Origin: Paracyclopina nana
Lineage: Eukaryota; Arthropoda; Copepoda; Cyclopoida; Cyclopettidae
Direction: 5' to 3'
DNA: 64,000 nucleotides
Assembly: GCA_019096065.1 (NCBI GenBank)
Contig: JAGUCH010000008.1
Span: forward strand, 4,779,001-4,843,000
The notes beneath the pieces are model-generated. The model was not told the origin of the DNA. It saw only the letters and a program-made list of their open reading frames with translations, and searched no databases. Positions 24,601-38,016 of the stretch are shown one piece after another. The position numbers and the translations under genes are program-made. Within the stretch, counting starts at the first letter, position 1; each line of letters starts with the position of its first letter.

Positions 24601-27600
24601 ACTCTCAATCGATTACTTCCAGCTTAGTGAGTGTTCATAAAGGAGCGAAATAAGGGGCAAATTCCCCAAAGAAAATGTGCCTTTCATCGATTAGCATTCT
24701 AGGCATTCTAGGCAGTGTGGCCTTCTCTTTACTCCTACTAGTTTTTGCTCAACTTCCCATGACCAATAACCATAAAAGCTACTGGAAGGAAAAAATAAAA
24801 TTCCCATTGCAAAAGCAGCCTTGCCTTGGTGGTACAAAACAAGCAAGGTTGATGTTTATGCGAGCTTTCGTCGGTGAAGGTTCGATTTTGAGGACATCAA
24901 AGCTCACTTCCCAAATGATTTGATTGGCATCAAAGCAAGCTCAAATCGAGCCACTGCTGCTTACAGCTTTGCTTCCGGCTCTTCTAGAGTTGGGCAAAGA
25001 GAAGCTAGAGCTGCCTTAACAGCTCAGCTAGCTGTCAAAATCTACTGTTCACAATGTGTGGCAAATGAGCTAGTGTACTATGTATTTATACTACGTAGGA
25101 GATTGAACGCCTCATACATGACTATTCATTGACTGACCATCAATTATTCATCATCATCATCAGTAGGCAGTCAAAGGCAACTGCTAAGCTTGGGATAAGA
25201 AGAGGTTCAGCAAATACACCATAGCACATTATTATTACTCTGGCCATGTGTGCTTGACGAACTGCTCCAGGCATTTCTGGGAGAAACACGAGGAGAAAGA
25301 GAAGCCCCGAAAGAAAAGAAGAAAAAGAAGGAGAAAGCAAAATGAAAAATGAGCTGCATGGAACACAGAAGGCCATACTCAAACAATTTGTTATTACTGC
25401 ACAAGCTGCTGAAAAAATCTATGCACTCAAGGCTAGAAACCGAGGTTTATGATGGCCACAAGCATTCACGGGAGCAGATAATGTGCAAAAGATTGTGTTC
25501 CATACATGGAGGTCAAGTTTCAGCTAAGTGGTTACTTGATACCTTTGTAATTTCGGCGTGTCCCAATTTCCAGAATATTCAATGTTGGGATTTTTATTTT
25601 CATGCGCCTCATCGTGCATGTCAAAAGGGCAAGTACACACACAGTTCAAATCAGCATGAAATGTCAATACTTTCAGTTCCAAAGAAAACACTGTGTTAGC
25701 TTTGGTGGCTATAAAAATCAAATGCAATAACTTGACCACTATCAGCTCAGCTGAGAAGGAGAGGAGCTAAATGTTTCTCAGCCGTCACAACAACAACAGT
25801 GCAGTGGAGGAAAAAAATCCTTAGAGAAATGTGAAAAAGCACAAGCCAAAATGAGATGTACAGCGTAAATAAATGAGAGCCAGAGGCTTTTTACATGAGT
25901 GTACGTTACAGTGTAGTAGACTAGCAACTGAAGTGCAGTTTAGTTGGGAGCTTTCTTCCTTGACCTGGATTTGTTGTTGGGCTCCATTTCCACATTTCTG
26001 CCACCCTAGAGATTTATGAATAATTTCTTCACATTAGCTTCCAACATGCTCCTCTACAACTGAGCTGCTGTGAAGCTGGCACTGGGTAATTATTCAGCTT
26101 TTAGGTAATGCTCGGGATTAGAGAGTCTGTCTGCAAATTACCATTCTCTTACACTACTACTACTACGAATTTGAACACACACACCCATCTCGAGAACTCT
26201 GGTGATGTTATTATGCACATCTGGGCCCCCTTCCATAATCCTACAACTTTCAGGCACAAAAGTGGAAGAAGATATAATCTCCACGGTGAAATGGTGAATA
26301 GCCAGATACTATTTTCGAGGATTAGATCACGCAGCAGGAGAAAAACGTTGGAGGCAATTGACATTTCTAATTCAGCCTCGGAAAGCCCCAATTCCAAAAT
26401 CTTGGCTGTAATAAAGATATCTGGTTCCCTAGGCGCTGCTATACCTCTGTGCTGTGTGAACCTGCAGAGGAGAAATCCTCGAATTCGAGGTCTGAGATTG
26501 GCCCAATATTTCACCCTTTATCCCTCCTCGTGGGGTCTAAAGAGACAAAGGCGCAGAAGAAAAAAGAAGGAGAATAGTCAGGGCAAAATTGGCTGCGAAC
26601 AGACGCGCAGCTGCGCCCGTTGAAACAGCCAGCAACATCATTAATTCAATGTTGTGCAAGCGTGGAAGAAGTAAGAAAGCTAAACCAGCAACAATGTACG
26701 GCGAAATTGCCTCTCATATCCTGATGTCTTATCAGGCAGCCGCCTCGGAGCTTTGAAAGGCTTTTCAATAAAATTTAACAGTATTGAGCTCGGGGATTTC
26801 CTGACATCATCGCCGTCGTCGTCGTTCCCACGGCATTATTCCCCAGATAAGCCTGCTTTTAGAGATGACCAAGGCCGCAAATCTCGAGCACTTTTGGACT
26901 CTCCAGCTGCTGAGGGAGTTCTTTGATGTTTTTCAATCAAAGGCAATGCGCGAGGACCGCCCTTGATTGAAGTAGCACAGAAGAGGAATTTAATACCCTC
27001 CTCCCACAACACTTTTTGCTTGACGCGACCATGCACTCTAAGCAGCGGCTCGTCGGAACTAGGTGCTAAAAGAAAAGTAGCCAGGCTTTAAGATCAGATT
27101 ACTCAGCAAACCAAGACCATCATCATTATGACCTTGCCTCGGCTTTCTTTTATTGCTTCCATGCCCACCAATCAACTTTGGGTCTTAGTATTGGATCACC
27201 GGGAGCCAAGGTTCATTCATATCTTCTCGGCGAGTCTAGCCAAGGAGCACGGAGCTAAAAGCCCTAAATTCTGACGTTATCCACCATATGATGAGAAAAC
27301 GACTTCTACTGCCACAGTTTCTAATGTCACTCGCAAGTAGTAGAGCCTTGCCGATATCCTGCATTGGACTCAATATCTGGGTGGTAAGCCTCGGTGCAGC
27401 GCAATGTCGAAGAAGAGCTAGGCTCTGAATTATTTACTGCCTCGCTAAGTGTGCGTAGTAAGCTGAAGTGGAGACCTTCAGGAGGCCTACGCCAGCGATG
27501 AAAAATCAGGTCTCGCCAGTGTGGAATGGGATGTTTGCTACTTCCACTTGTGATTGATTGCCGTCGTTCAAACATTATCATTATCTCGGTTATTTAGGCC

Positions 27601-28878
27601 ATGCCGGAGCATATCTCAAGCAGCACTGCTCTGTTGCTGGCGGGAAAAGTTCGGATGGTTGTTGTTAGAATTTTTTTTTTTTTGATGTTCTTATCCGCCA
27701 TCATCTACAAAACTGCCCAGTTTGAGCTTTTCGTCGTCATTAGAGCGACCACCCATCATTATTATAGATGCTCGAGCTCCAAGGGGTCAAACCTGTTTCC
27801 CGCATTCACTAACAAATCTCGGCGCTAATTGATAGATCCTAGCTAGTTAAATGATGATATGTACGTTGTGTGCTTTTTGGGTGCAACTGCAGCTCTGTCG
27901 TGGCCAACAAGCGGAGCGGTAATTTTCTAAAGCTTGCCCCCATCTTTTTTGGTAGAGAAACAAGTAGAGTATGGCAATAAATTATGGACTGAGCTGGCTT
28001 GCGCAAAAACGCGTCGGCAACGCGCAGCTGGTGATATTTTCCCAATTTTTTGCCACTGGCTCAGGAGAGAAGAGGAGCAAATTGAATGGGCAACTTGGTT
28101 AGAAAAGCTCGATCGGAAAAAGTCGAGCGGAAAAGTGAGCATCATTACGCGGCGCGCGCATGAACTGGAAGAAAGACCTGGAGAAGAACTAAAGAAGAGG
28201 AGAAGAAGAAGGCAGCAGGAGCAAAGTTCTGCAAAGTAACTTTTTCCCCGTGGAAAATGACTTAGAAGCCACATGAGGGAAGGGAGGAGGAAGAACTTTG
28301 CGCCACAACATGCCCAAGGAAGGTGACCATATCATCTCTGGCACAAAATTTAACCCGATTTGGGCTGGCAAAGAAGCTAGCGACCGAAATTCATCGCGGG
28401 TACCACTAAAGGAAGCGGAAAAATCTAATAAGAGCGGACGGAGAGGCCAACCAAAGCAAAGGATGGCTTAGAACGCCAATCAGCGTTTGGCCTTGGGAAT
28501 GCGGGAGAAAAAATAGGGCTGGAAAGCGGCAGCCAGCAGCCTGCATAAAAAATGTCAAGTTTGCTCAAGAGGCTCAGGTAGCTCGGGCCTTTGATCATCA
28601 AACGACGCTCGCGCGAGGGGGGGAAAAGGCGAGCAGTATCCTCGTTTTCCCAGCTATAGCTAGTGACACGTTACAAAGGGTGACATATTGATCGGGTGGG
28701 ACGTTGCCAAAAGCCCAAAACGCCACTTTTGCCGGCAACGGCAATGGGCGGGACCCGTCTTGAAAGGACAAGAGCGGGGTCAAGAGTCTCGAGACGTTTT
28801 TTCCCGCGTCCGCCCGGGCGCCCGACCGCCGCGAAAACGTTCAAAAAAGGCCCGGGAAAGTGAGAAAAATCACCGTAC

Positions 28879-29051
28879 CTTGTTGTGCGAAAAATGGGAG
28901 ATCAAAGGGGCACTGTCACTGCTCGTGTGCGGCTGCGGCTGCGGGCTGCGGCGCGCGAATCGCCTTTTTAGTAGGATCACTTTTAGCTGAGACTTGCTGC
29001 AAAGTTTGAGCGTCGGCGGGTCTTGGCTTCACGACCGAAACTGAGTTGACT
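28879..29051 (-). other. Proposed 5' UTR exon of turtle
   Basis: From a TCAGTC initiator at about 29051 to a donor AACAAG|GTACGG after 28879 is 173 nt without a single ATG on the minus strand, as expected of a leader. It lies in a GC-rich island, and the next good minus-strand acceptor I noticed is that of turtle exon 2 at 16030. Assignment to turtle is inference. A separate noncoding transcript is the alternative. Confidence 0.35.
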
Positions 29052-29110
29052 GAGGCTGAACGTTGAGCTTTGCGTTGAGTCGAGCGCTCTCTCTCTCTCT
29101 CTCGCTTCGC
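29018..29110 (-). promoter_or_regulatory. Candidate core promoter (GAGA, Inr, DPE-like)
   Basis: On the minus strand a (GA)n tract at about 29087-29102 lies 40-50 bp upstream of TCAGTC (29053-29048), a good arthropod initiator. AGACC, fitting the DPE pattern RGWYV, follows at about +29. There is no TATA box. This arrangement is usual for developmental genes with paused polymerase. The DPE is one base off the canonical +28 position. Confidence 0.4.
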
Positions 29111-29702
29111 TCATGCCATGCAAAATGGCGGCCGGGTGCATGCGGTGCGCTACGTAAAAGGCGGGAGAGACAGACAGAAACTGTGTGCCCTTCTTCGCCT
29201 CTTCTTCTTCCTCTTCCCATTTACCCGAAAATCCCGAGGAGGCGAAACGCGAGCAGAGGCCCGAAAAAGCGCGCAACAACGCGCGGCCTCGGCCATTAAA
29301 AAAAAGGCCGATCTTTCTTACTTGGGCGCTCGTCCAGCGGTCATGGGCATGGGGGGTCTGGAAGACCCGAGCTCGCAAGTTGCAGCTTGGCGGGGAGATG
29401 ATGAAAAGAAAAACCTCTGGCTGCGTGGCTTCAACCTGACTCAAGCATGAGACATGGAATGTCGGGACCAACGACTCGGAAACGGAGACATTTCTTGAGC
29501 GGGATGAGCAATTGGCTTTATGACAACGTATATCTGGCACCGATGATGACCTAGTTCCGTTTGGAGAGCCCTTGCACCCGGCCTGGGGTCCTTGGCGGCT
29601 AGGCTTTGCAAACGCCGGCCTTTCGGGGGTTGGGGCTTTTTTGGGGTGAAACTCGAGAGCGCAGCATCGCCGGGTTGGCGCTTGGCATGCCGGACACCCA
29701 AG

Positions 29703-30192
29703 TAGTGATGGAACGAGCCGGAAATTTTGAGCTTGATCAAGCTTCAAGCTTTTAGAAATGTGTTCGAGCGATCCCAAGCTTTTGAAAATTATTATCAAGC
29801 TTTTTCAAGCTCGAAATTTCACATTTCAAGCTTTTTTCAAGCTTTTCACTTTTGTAGTATTTTGACATAAAAATGGCGATTAGTCGCCAGATTTGGCAAA
29901 ATTACCCAAAAAAGAGCAAATAAAGACAGAAATAGCTTTAACTTTGATTAAGTACTTCATTCCCTCGAGTATGTGCTAATTTTAAAATTTGCCCTTTTTT
30001 GTTTTGATAAAAATTGGATAAAGTTTTGAAATTTTTTGGTGTCAAGCTTTTTCAAGCTTTGCATTTTTGGGTTCAAGCTTTTTCAAGCTTTTCAAAATTT
30101 GGTTCGAGCGATCCCAAGCTTTTTGCTTATGTAGCTCAAGCTGGGTTTTAGCTTCAAGCTTTCAAGCCAAGCTGAAACTCGTTCCATCACTA
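29703..30192. mobile_element. Non-autonomous hAT element (490 bp)
   Basis: The ends are perfect inverted repeats, TAGTGATGGAACGAG and CTCGTTCCATCACTA. The element is bracketed by identical 8-bp duplications CACCCAAG (29695-29702 and 30193-30200). An 8-bp duplication with ends of the YAGTG type is diagnostic of the hAT superfamily. The interior is dominated by AAGCTT/TTTTTCAAGC units and encodes no transposase. The undamaged duplication and ends suggest a fairly recent insertion. A shorter relative lies at 2446-2592. Confidence 0.85.
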
Positions 30193-30200
30193 CACCCAAG

Positions 30201-33200
30201 CTAAGAAGCTGTGGTGCGGTGCCATGAATGGGGATGGAGGTTGTTGCTGCCTGCGCGCCCAAAGCGAAGCGAAGCAAAGCCGAGTGTTGCGCTCACCTTT
30301 CTACTCATGCCATGTACCTGCAATCCTGCATACAAGTCTTCGCCTCAACACCCAGCATCTTGGTAAACCTACGCGAACGTTTCGTTAGGACACCGCAAAT
30401 GAAGATTTCTCATGGTGATTTGCCACGGGCTCTCCCAGTCACTCAAAGAAATACTTTTGCGCGCATCTAGCATTGATGCCCCGGTATTCGCACCCGTACC
30501 CGCCCGTTTTAGCGACTCCCGCTGCCAAGAAATGCAAATTAGCCTTCGGGCCGAGCTCATCCCGCATTCCACGGCCGTGTAATGACGGCCCACCTTTCTC
30601 GGGGGGCATCGATGTCCGTCAAAAAAGCAAAAAGATGCCATTGGCACCGATGAAAAAAGAGATTTTTCATCCCCGAGCTTGCCGGCGAGACTCGATCTTT
30701 TTTTCCGAGGCCTTTTTCGGACCCAATCGCCAAGGCAACGAGGAGCCATCTAGGGAGGCCATCTATAAAAGGATATGGGACAAATCATCTCCGCGCTTTC
30801 CAATCTTCTTCCTTTTGGAACCCCCCTCCCATCTCTTATTTTTCTTCTTTTACAACCTCGCCAACGTGCATGCTGCTCCCGTATACCGATCGACTTAACC
30901 AGAACGTGGATCCACGTTCGCGTTTTTTAAGGCCAACCTCATCTACGGTGGCCCACTTTTGCGCTACGTTGCAGCGTTGTGGCAAAGTCCGGTCAAGCCA
31001 AAGCCGGCGTTTTATTTGGGTAGCCGATAAAAAATGTCCTTTTTTTGCCATGAAGGATGGCCGCGGTGGCCAAAACCATGTTCGTTTTTACGAGTCCCGC
31101 CTACGATAAGATACTTCTCATTAATGTTTGGGATTCCAAGAGAGTGCCTTTTCCACTCAATTAATCGGGATTAACAAAAGTTCCCAAGCTTTGGTATCGA
31201 GAAGCTGCGCCGCAGTTCGACTAAGTTTTGCCTATTGATCCACCTCGCGATGCATATGGAATATATGCGGCATAATGAAATCAGGGTACGCAACGGACTA
31301 ATGGGCAGGTGAGGCGGGCCTAAATCAATATCCAATTAGTCATGGCCGACTAGCCTAGATTGGAGTCTCATTTTCAAAAATGGATGCTTTTTCCTCACTG
31401 CCTGGAGGCGAACTCATTTCGAAAATGATTTAGCCATTTTTCAAGCCATTTCGAAATGTCACGCTGCCACTGTAAGAAGAGGCTCGAGAAAAAGGCAGAG
31501 GGAAAAAAGGCAACGCGTCCGTCGCTCTTAAGTTAGTTCAAGTTCGATTTGTCAAACTGCTAGAGCAACTTCAATGCACAAACTTGTCAAACCGATTTGC
31601 CACTCGAGCCTCCAGTAGAAATCAATTTGTCACTCTGCAAAGAGGAAGCCCAAGAAAAATGTCTCGAGTAGAAGTTGTGTGTTTTTAGGGCCGAAAATGG
31701 CCTTGGACCGGGGAATGCACTGCACAAAAGCCAAAAGAGTTAATTGCGCGGCATATAAAGAATGCACGAGCAAGCCAAACTATAATCAATCCAATTTGGA
31801 CCAAAAAAACCCATTCATTCTTTTCCCCAATAATTTTCCGGAGAATTTCTAAAATGCCTCGCGTGATTTTAAGCATCATCACATAACAATAATAATGGCT
31901 TTCTGTCAAGGTTTGTTGATGCTTGATGCTATAGTAACCAAGATAATTGTGTGTGTGCAAAGTTTGAGGGAGAAGAAGTTACATTCAAATCTGAGTTTGT
32001 CAAGAACTTGAATAGCTCCTCTCTTCTGAGATTGCCGCACTGGAAAATGTGTCAATCTTGGCTAAGCTGCGTATTTTTGGTTGTTCAGCGCGCGCCTCCA
32101 GGTTAATTAAGTTGCAAACAAAAAAGCAATTTTTGCCTCCTCGATCTCGGCTTTAGAGAGCAAACTTTTTTCATCAGATATATAGCCCTCATGCCATGGT
32201 AGGTCGTAGCTGAGAAACTGAGCTTCTTAGCTTTTGTAAGCTATGATGCGGCAAAGTTGATGGCGGATTTCATCTCAATGACGCGCCCGTTGTTGCCTCA
32301 AAAGGGCGTCTCAACAATATAAGCAATAAAGTTGAATTGAATGATTGCGGTGGTCGTGGTGAAAATGCAAAACCTATTTGCTGGTTCCCAGCCTATCCAA
32401 GTCAATTGTGTGGATTTTACGGCTCAATCCTGGTGCCTCAAAAATGCGGTTTCTCCGGAAAATCACTGCGCTGTAAAGGTGCTATGGCAAAAACTATGAT
32501 AAATTACACGGCCTGTAGCTCCTTAAAATTAACCGCTCCTGCTTGTAGTCAGGGCTTCATTCGTGATAAGTAGATCGTTAGCATGATAAATGAAATGCAA
32601 AAAAACTTCATTAGACGGAGAGGCAAAAATATGATGATGGTGCTTTAAAGCGCGCCTAGCTTTTATTTGACATCATTTCGGGCCAGCAAATTGAGCTAAT
32701 CACATCAAGATGAGAATGGCTTGCGGCTCTGCTCTTAATGGCGCAACAAAGCTCACTGGCTCGCCAAGCTGAGCGCGGTCTTTTAAAGGCCCAAAACTTT
32801 TCAAACTTGGCGGCCGCGTCGTTGTTTTTGTCTCGACGACAACGGAATTTCTGCATTCACAATGAGCTCGACAAGGCAACGATTCTTCTATGCAAATGTG
32901 TCAGCAATTCGAGAATCAGCGCGTGATCTCAGCGGAGATTGACACAAAGGCCATCGCTGAGCAGCACAGCCTTTGGCGAGGTGTAATGATGGCCTTTGGC
33001 ATGCACATTCCGCGCAAAATGGCGCAACATTGCATGGACTCGCGGGAGTGGGAGAAAAGAAGGCAATTTCCTTCCTTGAAATCAGTTGGGGCCTGCTAAG
33101 AAAAAAGAGCTTCCTTTAAGCCATTAGGGCATATACGTGCATGGCAGCGCCGGTGTTGTGGGTGAATGTTCAGAGATCAGATCTGTGTATAGGTACAGTT

Positions 33201-36200
33201 ATTTGCTCACATGTACAGGGTTCGTAGCAGCAGGTTGGGAGAGGAACAAGTGCTCTTCCATCTTCGCAGGTACATGTCAAAGACCTTCCTCCTTTGCTGC
33301 CATGTTGTGGATGCGCGCGCGTACTTGAAGAGGTAGGAAATACTCTCTGTATGCAATATCTTTGCAGCTCATACTACACGCATTTGGCCATCATCACTCT
33401 CTGCATGATGGAGGAATGTTGCATTGGCACCCCAGCATATTTGCAGTAGCAGCACCTATCGCCCCAATTCCAATCACATGCAGATTGCAAAAAAAAAAAA
33501 GAAATGCGTAGTCGTAGATTTGCTCGGCATTCAGTTGAGCACACAAATGGAACGAAATAATGGAGAAGTGTCATCTTGCCAAATGAGAGCATCGTTCAAA
33601 TCTTGCCTGAATTCGGGTGGAAGTGCTGCTTGAGAGCAAATTAGACACACTTTTGAAAACATAATGGGACTTGGAAAAGGTGCGAGCTGGGGTGGTCCTA
33701 ATTTCTTGCCAAATTGCAGTCGAAGAACCCGTTCCACTACTGCTATTTGCCAGAAATTCCATTCAATGCTGTTGTTGTTGTTGTTGTTATTGGGCAGATA
33801 TGCACTATTGTAGTAGCAAACTGGCTTCTGTGAAAACAATCATGGGCGAAAAACGATTTCCACATGAGCATGATATGTGCAATAAAGAGTAACTTTCATT
33901 TTGATGAGCAGGCCCATTTACAACTACTGCCAGTGGGCTTAATGGAGTCTCCAATTCATAATTGCGCCCAGGTTATGTGCATTCAATGGAGAAACTCCTC
34001 ATTATTTCATCGATAGGTAGTCCAGGTTCAAATGCAGGGAAATTGCCTTAGCTCTATGTACTGGGACCAAAAAGAGCTGGGAAAAATATTGAGTCAGCCA
34101 AATTCCTGAAAGCATAGACGAGGAATTTGCAGCCCTTCGTTTTTGCTGATTAAATCTTGACGAAGAGAGCGAGGGAGGACAAACAAAGAGGAATTATTTA
34201 CTCAGTTCTTGAAATTTCCATTTCTCGAGTTAGCTGCTCGATCCTTCAGCTCCATGGGTGCGACTTTGTTGACAATGATATCACAATCTAATATTGCCTT
34301 AGAGCAAGCGAGGCGAGGAATTGGATTTGCTGCTGAGATATGGCAAGAGTTGAGAGCTGAATTCAGATGCCATATCGCAAGAAAGGTTGCGAGCTTGTGG
34401 CCGTGGCCAACGCTGCTGAATTTCTAATGCACGGCCCTCACGCAAAAAATCAAAGCAGCACTCAACTCGTAAACAAGCCAAGCTAATATATATATATTTT
34501 TGTGGATATCTGGAGTCTTATTCAATCTTTGCTGACTAACAGCGCAAGCTCCTTTGTTAAAGGACCAATTTAAAAGTTTCTTGTTTTTATTCAAGAGCAA
34601 AAAACAAAGCTGTATGCTTAGTTGTTCACTGAAAAAAATTACATGTTGTTGATTTTCCTTATGTGAAGAATGTGGCGCTTTTCCCGAGCGAGGGGGAGAT
34701 ATGTTTTTTTCCAAGAAAAAATACCTTGGCCTTAAGTTTGAAATCAAGAATTGTAGAGCTCATTAAAAAATATGTAATGCAACTTTTCATGGCTCCAACC
34801 TATGATATAATTGATGGGCTCAGAGTTTTTTGCATGATGAATGCATGGATGTTACAGTCTGACCCAAATGTGTAACATTTCTTGGTGGGCGAAAAACCAG
34901 GGGTTTGCGCATCTTCCCTCGGTGGCTGCAATAATGAAAGTAGCTCTGAAAGCTACATTATTGATGTAGCAACTTTTCTGATGATCATCTTCATCATGAT
35001 GGACACATATAGAGTAAGCCTTGCCAAAACCCCACCAGTACTCAAGACACAGCCATCATCGGATGAGCCAATTGCATATAGCGGGAAAAGATTGCATAGA
35101 TACTAGTAGCAGTACAGCACTGTATGATTCCATCAGTCAAACCTCTTTAATAATAAATTGGCAAAAATGCTGAGGAAAAGTTGTACGGTTTTTATTTTGG
35201 CCTCTGCCGCATTGCTGTTGTCACTATACTCTGCAGATATTACCAAGTTTCTTCTGTGTTCTTGCAGAAAAAAAAGACTCATGTCTACTACGCTACAGTG
35301 AAAGTTTGCAACCAAATCTACAACAATTCGACCATTGGGATCCTGAATGTGTTGCTTTTAGGCGATATTTTGGCTGTAGCATATCCCATGGCAAATAGAG
35401 GCACTTTAGCTGCCGAAATGCGAATTTGAGAGCCTTGTAGTATCAGCTGGTTTACATTGTAAAATGATGGAGCAGGCTCTACCTAAACTATATCAATAAC
35501 GAGCCAAGAAAGCAATTTGGCTTTTTTACCTCCTTTTTTTGGCTTCTGCTTAGCAAGCTACAAACAACTGCTTTGCCATGGCCCCGAGGTTGACTGATAC
35601 TGTTTGCTTTTTAATTACATCACAATCTGTGTTGACTTGGCTGAAGAACTTTTGTGAATTGTGGACACTTTTTTGGTGGTGCGAGCAATGCCAGGAGCTG
35701 GAAAATACTCTAGTTGGAAGCAAGGAGTCCTCGAGTACTTGGCTAACTTTTCATAATTACACCTTTGGGGCTTTTCCCGAAATAAAGAAGCTGTGGAGTA
35801 GCTCTGGCCTAAACTTTGTTATCTCAGCCATGGAAGAGTGTGAGCCATGTTTTATGACCCAACTTCTTGGCCACCCTGGCCAAAGATATAGTTGTATTAG
35901 GAGAGTAAGGTAGTACGAATAAAGTTTCTCTTTCTTTCTGGGCTTTTTTTGCCCCCTGTCATCATTCCAGATTTGACGAGAAAACTTTTTGGCACCCCCT
36001 TGATGATGATGAAAACTTTTTTTGAGGCTGATTAATCAAAAGTTCTTTTTTATGGGAAAAATAGTAAGTCTGTTATTAGGAGTGCATATAGAGCAGTACA
36101 ATTTTGCTATTTGCCTTGCCACCCGCAAGGTCGTAAAAGGGCCTAATTAGAAAACCCTTTATTTATGGTCCTCGTGAGCCCCGGAAGACCAGCTCCTCTC

Positions 36201-37935
36201 CAGGTCCCAAGAGAGAGAGACGTTTTTGCCATCAAGAGATCGGCTATACGCACAAAATATAGCTCGAAATGAGGCTGTGAAAGGCAAACGGAGAGAGAGC
36301 ATGCAGCCAGCCCAACTAAAAAGTGCCTTCTCCTTTTTGTTGCCTCATTGTGATGGCCCTTCACACAAACTACCTTAAGTGTCGAAGAGGTTGCCAACCA
36401 AGCCAAGCGCAATCAAGTAGCTGGGAGCCTTTTTGGCCTCTTTAAATGGCCTCTTAATCCTGTGTCCCTCCACAGCCAAGCTATGCTGCTATGAATTAGT
36501 TTTTTCTTCTTCTTCAGTAAGGAGAGCTTCCAAAGGGTCTAAGTGGCCCAATTTCCTAGTTTCTGTTGTTTGCACTACTGCTATATATACCCACCATTAA
36601 AAGCCCTCGGCCACCATGAAAAAACTTTGATGTCACTCTTTTCAAAGAAACTGTTCAAATGGGAATCAATCTTGATCTAAACCACGTGATGCAAAAAACA
36701 AGAGGAGAGGATTTTTGGCAAGGATACACTCACACACACACTGTTTTTGCTCGTTCTTTCTTGCCTATTTGCCACATTAGCAGGTTCTCAGGAGGAAGGA
36801 AAGGACTATTCAATAAAAAGAACTTAGGGTTAGGAACCCACTAAATGACCCTCAGCAAATAATGTGAGTCCTCGTGCAGCTATCCAAAATTGAGGATTTC
36901 ACTGACATTACTTTATCAGCGCTGCTGTTGGCTTTTTGCTTGCAGTGCAATTTGCTTGATCTTGACAAGCAAGACAGATGCAATGATCGAAATGCAAAAA
37001 GTTTCTTTAGCATCTATCCATCCATTGTTGCCATAATATAGCATCAGCAGATGCATATCTACATTTTCCAAAATGCGCCAACCTCGACTCGTGCCTGTCG
37101 TCGTTCCACCAGGATGATTTTTCTTCCCTGCTAAAGAGGCTTCTGTGCAATTTATTTGTTCACTTGATTGGATCTGTCTTTTTAGCCTCTCCTAGCAGTA
37201 CAATAGTAGCTGTACATACTACAAGTACCACATACTATTGGAATTGCTTTTCTGCAATGTGCATCCACTAAAAGAGTCAGGCCCTTTGTTATGGAAATGA
37301 AAGAGTGCAATGTGCCTAATCAACTCGATGCCTTTTTTTTGAAAAAAATCTTCCTCTATGGGCAGCAAATATTTTTTGCTGAATTGAAGGGGGCAAAGCA
37401 GCAGGCTTTTGGCCCACTTGCTGAAAAAACACAGATTGGCCAGTCAGAAGGTTGAGCAAACATTTTGACGTGAGTTGTCAACGCGACGACTGAGGAAAGT
37501 TTTTCTCGAATTCACGATTTGACCGGCAAAGTCAACACCATCAAGATCTTGTTGAAGTAGAACATCTTGTTATAGCTAATATGAAGGTAGCTGCGGGCAT
37601 GCCTTCAATATTATGCAAAGTTTGCTAGCTCTCAGCATTAGTATGCATAACAGAGTGCGTACTTGAACGAAGGCTTTCACATTTACTTCAACGGTCGGTT
37701 GGTGTGCCGCGATCTCTTGAGGAAGGGCTCTTCTCATGCGCCAACTTTGCCTTATCCATGAAATTTGTGCTCACATCAGTAGTACTTCTATAGTAGGTGG
37801 ACTCTGCCAGACTTTCAAATTAGGCTAAAACTGCATTCTAGCTACCGCAGGCATCCGACATGTTTTTATATTCGCTCACATCATGAACACATAATTAAAG
37901 AGGCTAATTTGGTTATGCAGGTTTTAAGTTGCTCA
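30201..37935. other. Gene-free interval
   Basis: No gene recognised. The first ~900 bp are GC-rich and include a plus-strand TATAAAAG at 30764. The rest is AT-rich with scattered runs, the clearest being (GTT)6 at 33771-33789. The open stretches here overlap one another on both strands and show no domain. Confidence 0.5.
30764..30771 (+). promoter_or_regulatory. TATA-like box
   Basis: A canonical TATAAAAG in a GC-rich stretch, facing away from the proposed turtle promoter 1.7 kb to the left. No gene was found downstream on this strand, so it may be fortuitous or serve a noncoding transcript. Confidence 0.15.
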
Positions 37936-38016
37936 CCAGGTGGTGCGCTTTTTTGCGAGCTGGCTGTGCGGCCGAGGGCCGACAGGGCAGGCGTTGTGAA
38001 CATGAGCGCCATCTGG
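37936..38016 (-). repeat. GC-rich dispersed repeat, copy 2
   Basis: An inverted, 81-bp relative of the block at 12681-12750. On the minus strand it starts CCAGATGGCGCT or close to it, ends AAAGCGCACCACCTGG, and shares CTGCCC, CGGCC and CAGCCAGC in order. It lies in otherwise AT-rich, gene-free DNA. Confidence 0.5.

Larger units (their letters stand above)
16030..28878 (-). other. Long gene-free interval, probable turtle intron 1
   Basis: No protein-coding gene recognised on either strand. It contains simple repeats ((GA)n near 16496-16509, a 14-T run at 27670-27683), a 154-bp PIF/Harbinger-like MITE at 20249-20402 and a CTCF-like site near 21672. If the first turtle exon at 28879-29051 is right, this is one 12.8-kb intron and a natural place for enhancers. 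Confidence 0.4.

Noticed and set aside
28983..29798. A 271-codon minus-strand open stretch as a gene
   Set aside because: It runs from inside the hAT element through its terminal repeat into the proposed promoter, has GC-rich biased composition and shows no domain. It is better explained as chance.
30473..30898. A 141-codon plus-strand open stretch as a gene downstream of other features
   Set aside because: An equally long stretch is open on the other strand, there is no recognisable domain, and the TATA-like box lies inside it rather than before it.
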